Assembly (NCBI GenBank): GCA_022794265.1
Contig: JAAWEK010000013.1
Span: 1 to 64,000 of the forward strand
DNA from: Lachnospiraceae bacterium
GTDB lineage: Bacteria > Bacillota > Clostridia > Lachnospirales > Lachnospiraceae
Length of the DNA stretch: 64,000 nt
Direction of reading: 5' to 3'
In this document: piece by piece, positions 44,389 to 53,666 of the stretch
Layout: every line of letters begins with the position of its first letter
Position numbering within the stretch: the first letter of the stretch is position 1
Notes under the pieces: model-generated
Told to the model about the DNA's origin: nothing
The model's input: only the letters and a program-made list of their open reading frames with translations
The model's database searches: none
Program-made: the position numbers and the translations under genes

Positions 44389-45033
44389 ATGGAAAAAATT
44401 GATTTATTTGACGGGATGAGCTGGGAAGAACAGAAAGCTTTACTAACCTGTCTGGACGTTAGGAACAAAGTATATGAAAAAGATGAAATACTGATGGCTG
44501 ATGAAATGAAAAAAGGAATCATTGGCATAGTTGTCAGTGGAAGCATTACTATTTATAATGAGGATTTCTGGGGGAACAGAAATATAATCGCCAGATGCAG
44601 AAAAGGGGATATGTTCGGTGAGGCGTTTGCAGGGGCCGGCGAGGTTTTGGAAATGGATATCTGCACATCAGAGAAAACAGAAATAATGTATATTAAATTT
44701 GAAAATATCATACAGCCATGTGAGAAATATTGTGAGCATCATAAAGTTCTTGTTGCAAACCTGCTAAAGATTATCAGTACAAAGAATATCTATCTTACAA
44801 GAAAGATAAAACATTTATCAAAAAGAAGCACACGGGAAAAAATTTTATCTTTTTTATCGGAACAGGCGAAGTTAAACCAAAAGAATGAATTTGCAATAGA
44901 TTTTAACAGACAGGAACTGGCGGATTATTTATCTGTAGACAGAAGCGCCATGTCGAGGGAATTGTCAAAATTGAAAGCAGAACATATATTGGATTACAGA
45001 AAAAACAAATTTCGACTTTTTTTACGAAAATGA
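44389..45033 (+). CDS. Crp/Fnr family transcriptional regulator
   Basis: A 214-residue regulator. ATG 44389 follows GGGAG at 10 nt; the frame is open further upstream but only across the divergent ferredoxin gene, so that extension is rejected. It has a cNMP-like barrel (about 10-125: GIIGIVVSGSITIYNEDFWG, GDMFGEAFAGAGE) and a winged helix (about 150-210: NRQELADYLSVDRSAMSRELSKL). It lacks the FNR cysteine set. Divergence from a ferredoxin gene with a shared palindrome suggests it controls that gene and itself. Confidence 0.88.
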   Translation: MEKIDLFDGMSWEEQKALLTCLDVRNKVYEKDEILMADEMKKGIIGIVVSGSITIYNEDFWGNRNIIARCRKGDMFGEAFAGAGEVLEMDICTSEKTEIMYIKFENIIQPCEKYCEHHKVLVANLLKIISTKNIYLTRKIKHLSKRSTREKILSFLSEQAKLNQKNEFAIDFNRQELADYLSVDRSAMSRELSKLKAEHILDYRKNKFRLFLRK

Positions 45034-45168
45034 TTAATGAAATATTTACTCTTTGTTCAAAAATTAGACATAATTAAGGGGTATAGTATTACCATACTAC
45101 CGACGAGGTAGTAGACAACTTAACATTTTCATAACTCAGCCTAGTAGCTTTGCTACTAGGCATCCCCC
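45034..45168. other. Hairpin-rich non-coding stretch
   Basis: Alternative small hairpins (TAGTAT/ATACTA at 45084-45099 and ACTACC/GGTAGT at 45096-45112) share bases and so exclude one another. A perfect 10-bp hairpin GCCTAGTAGC-TTT-GCTACTAGGC follows at 45139-45161. No T-run follows it. Confidence 0.6.
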
Positions 45169-45210
45169 AAAAAGATATAGGTATTCAGGCTTTCTTGAAT
45201 ATCTTTTTTT
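45169..45210. terminator. Terminator of spoIIID
   Basis: AAAGATAT plus ATTCA pairs, with a bulge, with TGAATATCTTT; T-runs lie on both strands. It directly abuts the spoIIID stop codon. Confidence 0.75.
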
Positions 45211-45463
45211 ATGTATGTTTCTGCAAATACTTTTCTCTGGTGGCAAGACCGCCTCTTATGTGTCGTTCTGATTTGTTGATATCTAAAACCTTTCTGGCTT
45301 CCAGAGCAAGGGAAGGGTTGATATGATTCAGCCGTTCGGTTACGTCTTTGTGCACGGTACTTTTGCTGATGCCGAATTGTTTGGCAGTCTGGCGGACGGT
45401 GGCATTATTTTCAATGATATATGCGGCCACATTGATTGCTCTCTCTTCAATATAATCTTTCAT
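45209..45463 (-). CDS. spoIIID: Sporulation transcription factor SpoIIID
   Basis: Mother-cell DNA-binding regulator acting with sigma-E during sporulation. I start at ATG 45463 (MKDYIEERAINVAAYIIENN), behind AGGA, giving 84 residues. The helix-turn-helix ATVRQTAKQFGISKSTVHKD and the tail SLALEARKVLDINKSERHIRGG match the family closely. It lies upstream of mbl, as in Bacillus subtilis, but on the opposite strand here. Confidence 0.95.
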   Translation of the reverse strand: MKDYIEERAINVAAYIIENNATVRQTAKQFGISKSTVHKDVTERLNHINPSLALEARKVLDINKSERHIRGGLATREKYLQKHT

Positions 45464-45493
45464 GTTGTATCCTGAATTAATTTGTTTATACAA

Positions 45494-46106
45494 GATATGA
45501 AGATTGAAAAATAAATATGCAGAGAAAAAAATATTTTTAAATGAGTTTCCGTTAAACAGAATTTACAGCAGGAGTTATCTTAATTGTGTGTATCACAATA
45601 TGAAAATAATTCCTGCTGTATTTAAAGTACCAAGGGTGGCCGGATGGTTGAGGTTCCACCGGCCAAAGTATATATTGGTTGTCCAATTAGGGGGATTGGA
45701 CATATCGCACTGTGTTAAAACAGTACATAGACAGTATAACGATTAATTGTGATGATTGTGTGAATAATTGATATTTTTTTAAAAAAAAAGGAATTTTCAG
45801 GTATTTACCTATTATAATTAAGTAAAATGGTAAATATGCCGATATAAATTCTAGCATGTTAAAAAACAGCTTTTTTCAATATTTACATATTAAAGTACCA
45901 AAAAAAACATACCAGTGTCTGTTTATTTAAGCATTTTGTAAAAAAAACAAAAATCTCAAAAAAAGTTCTTCCATATTTTCGTGATATTGTTTATAATATA
46001 GCATGGTATTGCCCTATTTGAATTGGATAGTAAAAAAATAAGAATTTTGGCAGAATTTGAAGAATATGTCGTGGAATAGATGAGCATATAGTGAAAGGAG
46101 ATTTAC
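45494..46106. other. Long spoIIID-mbl intergenic region with stem-loops
   Basis: About 610 bp without a convincing gene; an open frame at 45504-45746 lacks a ribosome site and is crossed by the hairpins. Two stems stand out: TGGCCGG...CCGGCCA extended by TGG/CCA (45637-45665) and a perfect 8-bp TGTCCAAT/ATTGGACA (45680-45702). A sigma-28-like promoter lies at 45819-45845, and a TATAAT at 45992-45997. The rest is A/T-rich. Confidence 0.6.
45819..45845 (+). promoter_or_regulatory. Sigma-28-like promoter upstream of mbl-flgFG
   Basis: TAAG (45819-45822), 16 bp, CCGATAT (45839-45845). The -10 is perfect and the -35 has one mismatch. It lies 262 bp upstream of mbl, so it may supplement another promoter for the flagellar rod genes. 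Confidence 0.5.
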
Positions 46107-47099
46107 ATGTTAAGTACAGATATCGGTATTGACTTGGGAACGGCCAGCATTCTGGTATATATTAAAGGAAAAGGTGTTGTTTTAAAAGAGCCTTCCGTTG
46201 TGGCTTTTGACAGAGATACAAATAAGATTAAGGCGATTGGTGAGGAAGCGAGGCTGATGATCGGAAGAACGCCGGGAAATATTATTGCGGTAAGACCGTT
46301 GCGACAGGGTGTAATTTCCGATTATACCGTTACGGAAAAAATGCTGAAGCATTTTATTCAGAAAGCATTGGGAAAGAGAACGCTGAAGAAACCGCGTATC
46401 AGTGTATGTGTACCCAGCGGTGTCACGGAAGTGGAGAAAAAGGCGGTTGAAGATGCTACCTTGCAGGCGGGAGCGAGAGAAGTGGCTATTATTGAGGAAC
46501 CAATTGCGGCAGCTATTGGTGCGGGTATTGATATTACCAGACCATGTGGAAATATGATTGTTGATATCGGCGGAGGAACCACAGATATCGCGGTTATATC
46601 CCTGGGAGGCACGGTTGTCAGCACATCTGTTAAGGTTGCCGGAGATGATTTTGATGAAGCTATTGTCAGATATATGCGTAAGAAGCATAATCTTTTAATT
46701 GGTGAGAGAACTGCCGAGGAAATAAAAATAAAAATAGGTTCTGCCTATAAGAGACCGGAAGTGATAACACTGGATGTCAGAGGCAGAAATCTGGTAACCG
46801 GTCTGCCAAAGACCATTACCATAACATCGGATGAAACCGAGGAAGCGTTAAAAGAAACCACTTCCCAGATTGTAGAAGCAGTACATGGTGTTCTGGAAAA
46901 AACACCGCCGGAACTGGCGGCGGATATAGCCGACCGGGGAATCGTACTTACCGGAGGCGGATGTTTGCTTCAGGGACTGGAAGAGTTGATAGAAGAAAAG
47001 ACAGGAATCAATACGATGACTGCAGAAGACCCTATGACTGCAGTAGCTATTGGAACCGGAAAGTTTATTGAATTTCTCAGTGATGGAACAGTAGATTAG
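46107..47099 (+). CDS. mbl: Rod-shape-determining actin homologue Mbl/MreB
   Basis: Cytoplasmic actin-like filament protein that guides lateral wall synthesis. The 330 residues contain the phosphate-1 loop DIGIDLGTASILVY (5-18), phosphate-2 VDIGGGTTDIAVISLGG (about 153-169) and the adenosine loop GIVLTGGGCLLQGLEEL. AAGGAG precedes the ATG at 7 nt. Position between spoIIID and flgF/flgG matches Bacillus mbl. Confidence 0.93.
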   Translation: MLSTDIGIDLGTASILVYIKGKGVVLKEPSVVAFDRDTNKIKAIGEEARLMIGRTPGNIIAVRPLRQGVISDYTVTEKMLKHFIQKALGKRTLKKPRISVCVPSGVTEVEKKAVEDATLQAGAREVAIIEEPIAAAIGAGIDITRPCGNMIVDIGGGTTDIAVISLGGTVVSTSVKVAGDDFDEAIVRYMRKKHNLLIGERTAEEIKIKIGSAYKRPEVITLDVRGRNLVTGLPKTITITSDETEEALKETTSQIVEAVHGVLEKTPPELAADIADRGIVLTGGGCLLQGLEELIEEKTGINTMTAEDPMTAVAIGTGKFIEFLSDGTVD

Positions 47100-47137
47100 A
47101 AAATTGCCCAAACGGGCAGAATGGAGAAGGACAAAGT

Positions 47138-47914
47138 ATGGTCAGAGGACTTTTTACGGCTTATACTGGTATGCTGAATCAGCAGTATAGGCTGGACACA
47201 ATAACAAATAATCTTGCAAATGCCGCTACTACCGCCTATAAAAGAGAAGGCGCCACATCCCGGGCATTTGATGATGTATTGGGAGTTAAGATTAAAGACA
47301 GTTCCGTAAGTTATGTGATACAGGAAATCGGAAATATGAATCTTGGAGTAAAAATCGGTGAAAATTATACGGATTATAAGCAGGGTTCTTTTAAGGAAAC
47401 CGGGAACACTTTTGATTTGGCACTGGCAGGAGATGGATTTTTTGCCATATCCTTTACCAATAAAAATGGTGAGGAAATGACCAAGTATACCAGAGACGGC
47501 AGTTTTACCACGGATGTAGACGGAGTACTGCGGACCAAGGACGGCGATTATGTATTGAATGACGGAGGCGGTCAGATTATGATACCTACGGATGCGGCAG
47601 ATGTTGTGGTCGATGAGATGGGAAATATCTATGCTGACGGCGAATTGGTTGATACTCTGGGTATAACCGATTTTGAAAATTACGATTATCTGGAGAAATA
47701 TGGAGAGAATATGTATACTCCTGTGGATGGTGCGGAAGAAATGGAATCCACAGCAGCCATACGTCAGGGATATCTGGAAATGTCCAATATCAATGCAGTA
47801 TCGGAAATGGTAGAAATGATAGCCATCACCCGGGCATATGAAGCGAACCAGAAAGCAGTGCAGACGGCAGACAGTATGATTGAAAAATCGGTAAATACTG
47901 TAGGCAGTCTGTAA
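47138..47914 (+). CDS. flgF: Flagellar rod/basal-body protein FlgF (FlhO-like)
   Basis: Proximal or distal rod subunit of 258 residues. N-terminal D0 motif MVRGLFTAYTGMLNQQYRLD and TITNNLANAATTAYKREGA, central FlgE/F/G domain (LAGDGFFAISFTN) and the C-terminal D0 helix (GYLEMSNINAVSEMVEMIAI) are all present. GGAGAAGGA precedes the ATG. Followed by flgG, as in the mbl-flhO-flhP cluster of Bacillus. Confidence 0.9.
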   Translation: MVRGLFTAYTGMLNQQYRLDTITNNLANAATTAYKREGATSRAFDDVLGVKIKDSSVSYVIQEIGNMNLGVKIGENYTDYKQGSFKETGNTFDLALAGDGFFAISFTNKNGEEMTKYTRDGSFTTDVDGVLRTKDGDYVLNDGGGQIMIPTDAADVVVDEMGNIYADGELVDTLGITDFENYDYLEKYGENMYTPVDGAEEMESTAAIRQGYLEMSNINAVSEMVEMIAITRAYEANQKAVQTADSMIEKSVNTVGSL

Positions 47915-47966
47915 GATAAAATGATACATATTATTTTTGTTCTTTGAAACAAGGGAGGCTTTTACT

Positions 47967-48785
47967 ATGATGCGATCATTGTGGACTGCTGCATCAGGTA
48001 TGATTTCGCAGCAGACAAATGTAGATACGATATCCAATAATATTGCAAATGTAAATACAATCGGATATAAAAAAGAAACGGCAGAATTTAAATCACTGTT
48101 ATATCAGACTATACAGGCAAAAACTACCAGCGCTAACGGCGAGACAAAACCTATCGGTGCACAGGTAGGTCTGGGTGTACGGAATTCTTCCATTACATCT
48201 ATATTCAGACAGGGAAACATTACGGAAACGGAAATTGGAACAGATTTGGCCATTGACGGAAAGGGATTTTTTCAGATTATGGGAGCAGATGGTGAGACGT
48301 ATTATACCAGAAATGGTAAATTTGGCTGGGCTGTTGGAACTAACGGGATGCTTCTGGCGAATTCCGACGGACATCCGGTATTGGATACATATGGTGATCC
48401 TATTGAGTTGGATGCCGAAGAATATGACTTGACAAAAATCACCATAGATACCAATGGAAAACTTAATTATCCAAATGCGGCCAACAATGATGAGCCGCTG
48501 GATATTCAGATCGGACTGGTACAGTTCTCTAATCCGGCCGGATTAAATAAGGAAGGTGATACGCTTCTGGCAGCATCGGAAGCTTCAGGTGAACCGGTTC
48601 TGGAAGCTGAAAGCGATACAGTAGAGAGAAGCGTAATCAGACAGGGATGGATTGAGTCTTCCAATGTACAGATAGTAGAAGAAATGGTAAATCTCATAGT
48701 GGCACAGAGAGCATATGAAATGAATTCCAAGGCCATTGTTGCCAGTGATGAGATGCTGCAGCAGGCAAATCAGCTGAAACGGTAA
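47967..48785 (+). CDS. flgG: Flagellar rod protein FlgG (FlhP-like)
   Basis: Distal rod protein of 272 residues. Start ATG 47967 follows AGGGAGG; the frame upstream to 47937 is not needed. It reads MMRSLWTAASGMISQQTNVD and TISNNIANVNTIGYKKETAEF at the N-terminus, LAIDGKGFFQIMGADGETYY in the centre and SNVQIVEEMVNLIVAQRAYE at the C-terminus. Confidence 0.93.
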   Translation: MMRSLWTAASGMISQQTNVDTISNNIANVNTIGYKKETAEFKSLLYQTIQAKTTSANGETKPIGAQVGLGVRNSSITSIFRQGNITETEIGTDLAIDGKGFFQIMGADGETYYTRNGKFGWAVGTNGMLLANSDGHPVLDTYGDPIELDAEEYDLTKITIDTNGKLNYPNAANNDEPLDIQIGLVQFSNPAGLNKEGDTLLAASEASGEPVLEAESDTVERSVIRQGWIESSNVQIVEEMVNLIVAQRAYEMNSKAIVASDEMLQQANQLKR

Positions 48786-48814
48786 CATAAACATCTGAGA
48801 AACGAGGTAATGAT

Positions 48815-49159
48815 ATGAGCATTTCTATCGATAATTATTCAGAGAATTTTCTTGATATATATTCCAATAAGAATTCTACAGCCGGAAAACTGGAAGAATC
48901 TTTGGGAAAGGACTATTCATCAGCTTCGGATGATGAACTGATGACGGTCTGCAAAGAATTTGAAGCATATTTTGCCGAACAGATTTTTAAAGCATTGCAG
49001 AAGATGGTGCCGGAGAGTGAAGAAAAATCCTCTTCCGGTACATTGGATTACTTCAAAGATATGATGGTTCAGGAATATGCAAAGAGCGCCACAGAGGGAG
49101 AAGGTCTTGGACTGGCGCAGATGCTTTATGAGTCCATGAAGAGAGACTATAATACATAG
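48815..49159 (+). CDS. Rod-binding protein, FlgJ N-terminal-like
   Basis: A 114-residue protein with the rod-binding domain only: ELMTVCKEFEAYFAEQIFKA and TLDYFKDMMVQEYAKSATEG then GLGLAQMLYESMKR. No muramidase domain is attached, the usual case in Firmicutes. Thought to aid rod assembly through the cell wall. Short spacing to flgG and recD2 suggests one operon. Confidence 0.88.
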   Translation: MSISIDNYSENFLDIYSNKNSTAGKLEESLGKDYSSASDDELMTVCKEFEAYFAEQIFKALQKMVPESEEKSSSGTLDYFKDMMVQEYAKSATEGEGLGLAQMLYESMKRDYNT

Positions 49160-49180
49160 GATAACTCAGAGGGAACGGCA

Positions 49181-51403
49181 ATGGAAGTGATACAGGGATA
49201 TATTGAAAAAATAGTATACAGAAATACGGACAATGGCTACACGGTTATGGAACTTGCTGCTGAAAGCGGGGAAGTAACCTGTGTAGGCATTTTTCATTTT
49301 ATAAATGAGGGGGAATATATAGAGGTACGGGGGGATTATACCGAGCATCAGACCTATGGTGAACAGTTAAATGTCAAAGAATATGAAATTATGGTTCCGG
49401 AAGATGAAATATCCATGATTCGTTATCTGGGTTCCGGTGCTATTAAGGGAATCAAACTGGCCACTGCAACCAGGATTGTTAATAAATTTAAAAAGGATAC
49501 TTTTCGGATTATGGAGGAAGAACCGGAGCGTCTGGCGGAGGTCAAAGGGATAACTTTGAAAAAAGCAATGGAGATATCCGAACAGATGGAAGAAAAGAAG
49601 GATATGCGGAAAGCTATGATTTTTCTTCAACAATACGGTATTAATATGTCTCTGGGGGTGAAAATATATAATTTTTATGGCCCGGGTCTCTATGATGTAA
49701 TTAAAATGAATCCCTATAAAATGGCGGACGATATAGATGGCATAGGTTTTAAGATTGCAGACGAAATTGCTTCCAGGGTAGGAATTAATTCCGATTCCGA
49801 TTTCCGTATAAAGAGCGGGCTTCAATATGCGCTGTTACAGGCGGCGGCCGGAGGACATGTATATCTTCCGTATGAAGAACTGCAATATAAGGCCAGGGAA
49901 TTATTGAATCTGACAGATGTAGATCTGGATAAACATCTCATGGACCTGGCCATTGGGAACCGGATTATCATCCGGGAAGAAAATGGGGGGAAACAGGTCT
50001 ATGCCAATAGTTTTTATTACTGTGAACTGGGAATAGCCAGATATCTTTCTGATTTGAATATCAGTACGGAAATTGATGAACCGAAAGTCAGGGACAAACT
50101 GAGAAAAATAGAAGACAGGGAAGATGTGGCTTTGGATGCATTGCAGGAGCAGGCGGTAATGGAAGCTGTTCGTTGCGGGCTGCTTGTTATCACGGGTGGT
50201 CCGGGAACAGGAAAGACCACAACTATTAACACCATCATTAAATTTTTTGAAAGTGAAGGAATGGAAATCTTACTGGCGGCTCCTACCGGCCGGGCAGCCC
50301 GGCGGATGAAAGAGGCCACCGGGCGTGAAGCCCGGACGATTCACAGACTTCTGGAACTGAATGGGAACCCGGAAAAAGGAGGAAACGGAGCGTTTGAGAG
50401 AAATGAATTAAATCCGTTGGAAGCAGATGTTATTATCATAGATGAGATGTCCATGGTAGATATTTTTCTGATGCAGTCCCTTTTAAAAGCGGTGACGGTG
50501 GGAACCCGGCTGATACTGGTGGGAGATGTAAATCAGTTACCTTCCGTGGGGCCGGGAAATGTTTTAAAAGATGTTATTCGGAGTGATACTTTTCATGTGG
50601 TCCGTCTGACTAAAATATTCCGGCAGGCAGCCACTAGTGATATAGTAATAAACGCCCATAAGATTAATAAAGGTGAGGAAGTGGATTTGGCCAAAAGAAG
50701 CAGGGATTTTCTGTTTATAAAGAGAAATAATGCGGATTCCATTATATCGGCAGTTTTAACGTTGCTGAAAGAAAAACTTCCTCCATATGTGGAGGCGGAA
50801 ATCAATGAAATACAGGTATTAACCCCTACCAGAAAAGGGTTGCTGGGAGTGGAAAGGCTTAATACGATTCTGCAGAAATATCTGAATCCTCCGGACCGGA
50901 GCAAGATAGAGAAAGAAATTTCAGGAACTGTTTTTCGGGAAGGCGATAAAGTCATGCAGATTAAAAATGACTATGATCTGGAATGGGAAATGAGAAATAA
51001 ATACGGAATCGCTTATGAAAAAGGAATGGGAGTGTTTAACGGGGATATGGGAACCATTCGCCATATAAACACGTATACGGAATATATGGAAGTAGAATTT
51101 GAAGAAAATAAATTTGTGACCTATACCTTTAAACAACTGGACGAGCTGGAACTGGCCTATGCTGTTACCATTCATAAGTCCCAGGGAAGTGAATATCCGG
51201 CAGTGGTAATACCGATGTATCCGGGACCACGCATGCTGATGAACCGGAACCTGCTATATACGGCAGTGACCCGGGCGAAACAATGCGTTTGTCTGGTGGG
51301 ACTGCCAGACAGTTTTGTACAAATGGCGGAAAACTACAGGGAACAGAAGAGATATTCGGGATTGAAACAGAGAATACTGGAAGTAAACATGGAGGGATCA
51401 TAA
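49181..51403 (+). CDS. recD2: RecD2-type ATP-dependent helicase
   Basis: Superfamily 1B 5'-3' DNA helicase for repair, independent of RecBC. The 740 residues have the RecD2 N-terminal extension (GYIEKIVYRNTDNGYTVMEL, helix-hairpin-helix region around AEVKGITLKKAMEI), Walker A ITGGPGTGKTTTINT (about 340), Walker B VIIIDEMSM, GDVNQLPSVGPGNVL and the motif VI block YAVTIHKSQGSEYPAV...TAVTRAK. GAGGGAA precedes the ATG. It is embedded in the flagellar run without obvious functional link. Confidence 0.94.
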   Translation: MEVIQGYIEKIVYRNTDNGYTVMELAAESGEVTCVGIFHFINEGEYIEVRGDYTEHQTYGEQLNVKEYEIMVPEDEISMIRYLGSGAIKGIKLATATRIVNKFKKDTFRIMEEEPERLAEVKGITLKKAMEISEQMEEKKDMRKAMIFLQQYGINMSLGVKIYNFYGPGLYDVIKMNPYKMADDIDGIGFKIADEIASRVGINSDSDFRIKSGLQYALLQAAAGGHVYLPYEELQYKARELLNLTDVDLDKHLMDLAIGNRIIIREENGGKQVYANSFYYCELGIARYLSDLNISTEIDEPKVRDKLRKIEDREDVALDALQEQAVMEAVRCGLLVITGGPGTGKTTTINTIIKFFESEGMEILLAAPTGRAARRMKEATGREARTIHRLLELNGNPEKGGNGAFERNELNPLEADVIIIDEMSMVDIFLMQSLLKAVTVGTRLILVGDVNQLPSVGPGNVLKDVIRSDTFHVVRLTKIFRQAATSDIVINAHKINKGEEVDLAKRSRDFLFIKRNNADSIISAVLTLLKEKLPPYVEAEINEIQVLTPTRKGLLGVERLNTILQKYLNPPDRSKIEKEISGTVFREGDKVMQIKNDYDLEWEMRNKYGIAYEKGMGVFNGDMGTIRHINTYTEYMEVEFEENKFVTYTFKQLDELELAYAVTIHKSQGSEYPAVVIPMYPGPRMLMNRNLLYTAVTRAKQCVCLVGLPDSFVQMAENYREQKRYSGLKQRILEVNMEGS

Positions 51404-51509
51404 TGTATGGTCGTCCAAAGGAATAATTTACTGAAACTTCTGACCGGTGGCTGGCCGTGAGTTTCGCAATCAACTGGAGAGAATATATTTTATTTGAGGA
51501 GGAGTTTAT

Positions 51510-52205
51510 TTGGATTTATTGGGGGTATTATTTCCACGAACCTGTCCGATGTGCAGAAATATAATAACCGGCACTTATATCTGTGAGGGTTGCAGGATGA
51601 AATTACCATATATCACAGGACCGCGGTGCTGTAAATGCAGCAAACCAATTTTGAAGGAAGAGGGAGAATATTGTACAGATTGTAGCAAAGGCAGGCACAA
51701 ATACATCAAGGGTCTGGCTCCTTTTTTATACACAGGGGAACTGAAACAGGCGGTATACAGTATGAAATATGACAATAAACGGGAATACGCGGACTTTTTT
51801 GTGGAGGAAACGGTAAAACGTCATGGCAGGGAGATTCTTTCCTGGGAATGTGATTATATGATTCCGGTTCCGTTATTTAAAAAGAAAAAGATAAAAAGAG
51901 GATTCAATCAGGCGGAAGTTGTTGCGACAAAATTATCCCGGCAGTTAGGGATACCATATATTGCTAAAATCCTGCATCGGGTAAGGGATACGGAGCCTAT
52001 GAAGCAGCTGGATCATATTCATCGAAAGAAAAATTTAGAAAAAGCTTTTAAAATAAGCGAAAATATAGTAAAATTAAATAAAGTTTTATTGGTGGATGAT
52101 ATTTATACAACCGGAAGCACGATTGATGAATGCAGTATGGTGTTGTTGGCGGCAGGAGCAGAAGAAATATATTTTGTCTGCTTAAGTATAGGAGTCGGAT
52201 GTTAG
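51510..52205 (+). CDS. comF: ComF family protein (phosphoribosyltransferase-like)
   Basis: A 231-residue ComFC-type protein associated with DNA uptake or processing. A zinc-binding region (CPMCRNIITGTYICEGC, CCKCSKPI, CTDCSK) precedes a PRTase fold with the PRPP loop KVLLVDDIYTTGSTIDEC (about 193-210). Start is TTG 51510 behind GAGGAGGAG. Followed 11 bp later by the YvyF-like gene, as in Bacillus. Confidence 0.92.
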   Translation: MDLLGVLFPRTCPMCRNIITGTYICEGCRMKLPYITGPRCCKCSKPILKEEGEYCTDCSKGRHKYIKGLAPFLYTGELKQAVYSMKYDNKREYADFFVEETVKRHGREILSWECDYMIPVPLFKKKKIKRGFNQAEVVATKLSRQLGIPYIAKILHRVRDTEPMKQLDHIHRKKNLEKAFKISENIVKLNKVLLVDDIYTTGSTIDECSMVLLAAGAEEIYFVCLSIGVGC

Positions 52206-52215
52206 GAGGATAACC

Positions 52216-52626
52216 ATGGAAGTAAGAAACTGTAAAGAATGCGGGAAATTATTTAATTACCTCGGTGGTCAGAGGTTATGTATGAGTTGTAAAAATAAGC
52301 TGGAGGAAAAATTTGATAAAGTAAAACGTTACATTTATGAAAACAAGGATGCAACACTGGCGCAGATATCGGAAGAAAATGAAGTGTCGGTTCCACAGCT
52401 GAGACAGTGGATCAGGGAAGAACGTTTGAGTTTTACGGCGGATTCCGTGATAGGACTGGAATGTGAGAAGTGCGGTGCGATTATTAAAACAGGACGTTTC
52501 TGTGATAAGTGTAAAAAAGAAGTGACAAACAGTCTGGAAAGTGCGTATAAACATGAGCCAAAGCCGAAGCCGGAAGTAAAAAAAGATTCTCATGAGCGTG
52601 CAAAAATGAGATTTTTGGATAATTAA
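52216..52626 (+). CDS. yvyF: YvyF-like flagellar operon protein (TIGR03826)
   Basis: A 136-residue protein with two zinc-ribbon-like pairs (CKECGKLFNYLGGQRLCMSC at the N-terminus and CEKCGAIIKTGRFCDKC later) around a helix-turn-helix-like segment (ATLAQISEENEVSVPQLRQW). Known in Firmicutes between comF and flgM. Its role in motility is unclear. A strong terminator follows. Confidence 0.9.
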   Translation: MEVRNCKECGKLFNYLGGQRLCMSCKNKLEEKFDKVKRYIYENKDATLAQISEENEVSVPQLRQWIREERLSFTADSVIGLECEKCGAIIKTGRFCDKCKKEVTNSLESAYKHEPKPKPEVKKDSHERAKMRFLDN

Positions 52627-52640
52627 TCAAAGTTCTTTAT

Positions 52641-52697
52641 AATCTCCAAAAGTCTGGAAACCGAAGATATGGTTTCCGGCTTTTGGAGATTTTTTGA
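52641..52697 (+). terminator. Strong terminator after yvyF
   Basis: AATCTCCAAAAG...GGAAACC pairs with GGTTTCC...CTTTTGGAGATT, followed by a T-run. It separates the mbl-to-yvyF run from the sigma-28-driven flgM operon. Confidence 0.9.
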
Positions 52698-52705
52698 TTT
52701 TTTTC

Positions 52706-52732
52706 TAATATTATTGGAAAATTAACCGATAA
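52706..52732 (+). promoter_or_regulatory. Sigma-28 promoter of the flgM operon
   Basis: TAAT (52706-52709), 16 bp, CCGATAA (52726-52732), directly downstream of the terminator and 75 bp before flgM. Confidence 0.75.
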
Positions 52733-52806
52733 TTAAAGTATAAAGATTGCAATTTAGCTTTTAAAAGCAAAATCATAGGATTAAATTATGCAGGGAGGCG
52801 TGTGTT

Positions 52807-53079
52807 ATGCGTATAGATGCTTATAATCAGATCAGTCAGGTTTACAACGCTGATTCCAGGATAAAGACACAGAAAGCATATAAAACAGCAGATAAAGACA
52901 AGGTAGAGATATCCGCGTTTGGTAAAATCTATCAGACTGCGAAAAGTGCAGTAAATGAAGTGCCTGACATCAGGGAAGATAAAGTGGCGGATATCAAGGC
53001 AAGGATTAAAAACGGAAGTTATGACGTGAGTCCGGAAAGTTTTGCGGATAAGCTGTTAGAGGGCTATAAGGCATTTTAG
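52807..53079 (+). CDS. flgM: Anti-sigma-28 factor FlgM
   Basis: A 90-residue inhibitor of the flagellar sigma factor, exported when the hook is complete. The N-terminal half is polar and likely disordered (YNADSRIKTQKAYKTADKDK). The C-terminal FlgM helices read DKVEISAFGKIYQTAKSAV and EDKVADIKARIKNGSYDVS. GGGAGG precedes the ATG. First gene of flgM-flgN-flgK-flgK-flgL-fliW-csrA. Confidence 0.92.
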   Translation: MRIDAYNQISQVYNADSRIKTQKAYKTADKDKVEISAFGKIYQTAKSAVNEVPDIREDKVADIKARIKNGSYDVSPESFADKLLEGYKAF

Positions 53080-53094
53080 CAGGAGGAAACATAA

Positions 53095-53604
53095 GTGGCA
53101 AGCTTAATTGAAGTATTGATTAACACTTTGGAATCAGAAAATTCTGAATATGAAATCTTACTGAATCTCTCAAAAGAGAAAACACCAATTATCATAGAAG
53201 GAAATGTTGACCGGCTGAGAGAAATAGTGGCAATGGAGCAGGTGCATACAGATAAGATAGTTGCATTGGAAAAAAAGAGGACCGAAGCGGTAAAAGATAT
53301 TGCCACGGTGTTGAACAAGGACGTTAATACACTTACAGTTAAGACAATCATTGGTTTATTAAAAGGACAGGACGAGGCACAGTATAAGTTGTCAGCCGCC
53401 CATGATAAACTGAAAAGAACATTAAATGACATGGTGGTCGTTAATGAGATTAATCGGGAATTGGTTCAGGATTCACTGGCGTTTATTGAATTCAACATTA
53501 ATTTCCTGAACGGAATATCACAGATGCCGGAAACGGCAAATTATTCAAATAAGGCATATAATGTTGAGGGATATGCAAGACCAAACTTTGATGCCAAAAA
53601 TTAA
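53095..53604 (+). CDS. flgN: FlgN-type export chaperone
   Basis: Cytoplasmic chaperone for the hook-filament junction proteins. The 169 residues are almost wholly helical with the FlgN pattern SEYEILLNLSKEKTPIIIEG and LREIVAMEQVHTDKIVALEK. Starts at GTG 53095 behind AGGAGG. It precedes the flgK genes it should serve. Confidence 0.88.
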   Translation: MASLIEVLINTLESENSEYEILLNLSKEKTPIIIEGNVDRLREIVAMEQVHTDKIVALEKKRTEAVKDIATVLNKDVNTLTVKTIIGLLKGQDEAQYKLSAAHDKLKRTLNDMVVVNEINRELVQDSLAFIEFNINFLNGISQMPETANYSNKAYNVEGYARPNFDAKN

Positions 53605-53666
53605 TTTTATGCCATGAACATTTAATGTTTTATGCAGATACATGGAATGGAAAGGACGGTTTTAAA

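Noticed and set aside
45504..45746. 80-codon frame between spoIIID and mbl
   Set aside because: No ribosome site, unusual composition, and it spans two strong stem-loops.
47096..48037. 313-codon minus-strand frame over flgF
   Set aside because: His/Ile/Tyr-rich antisense shadow of flgF.
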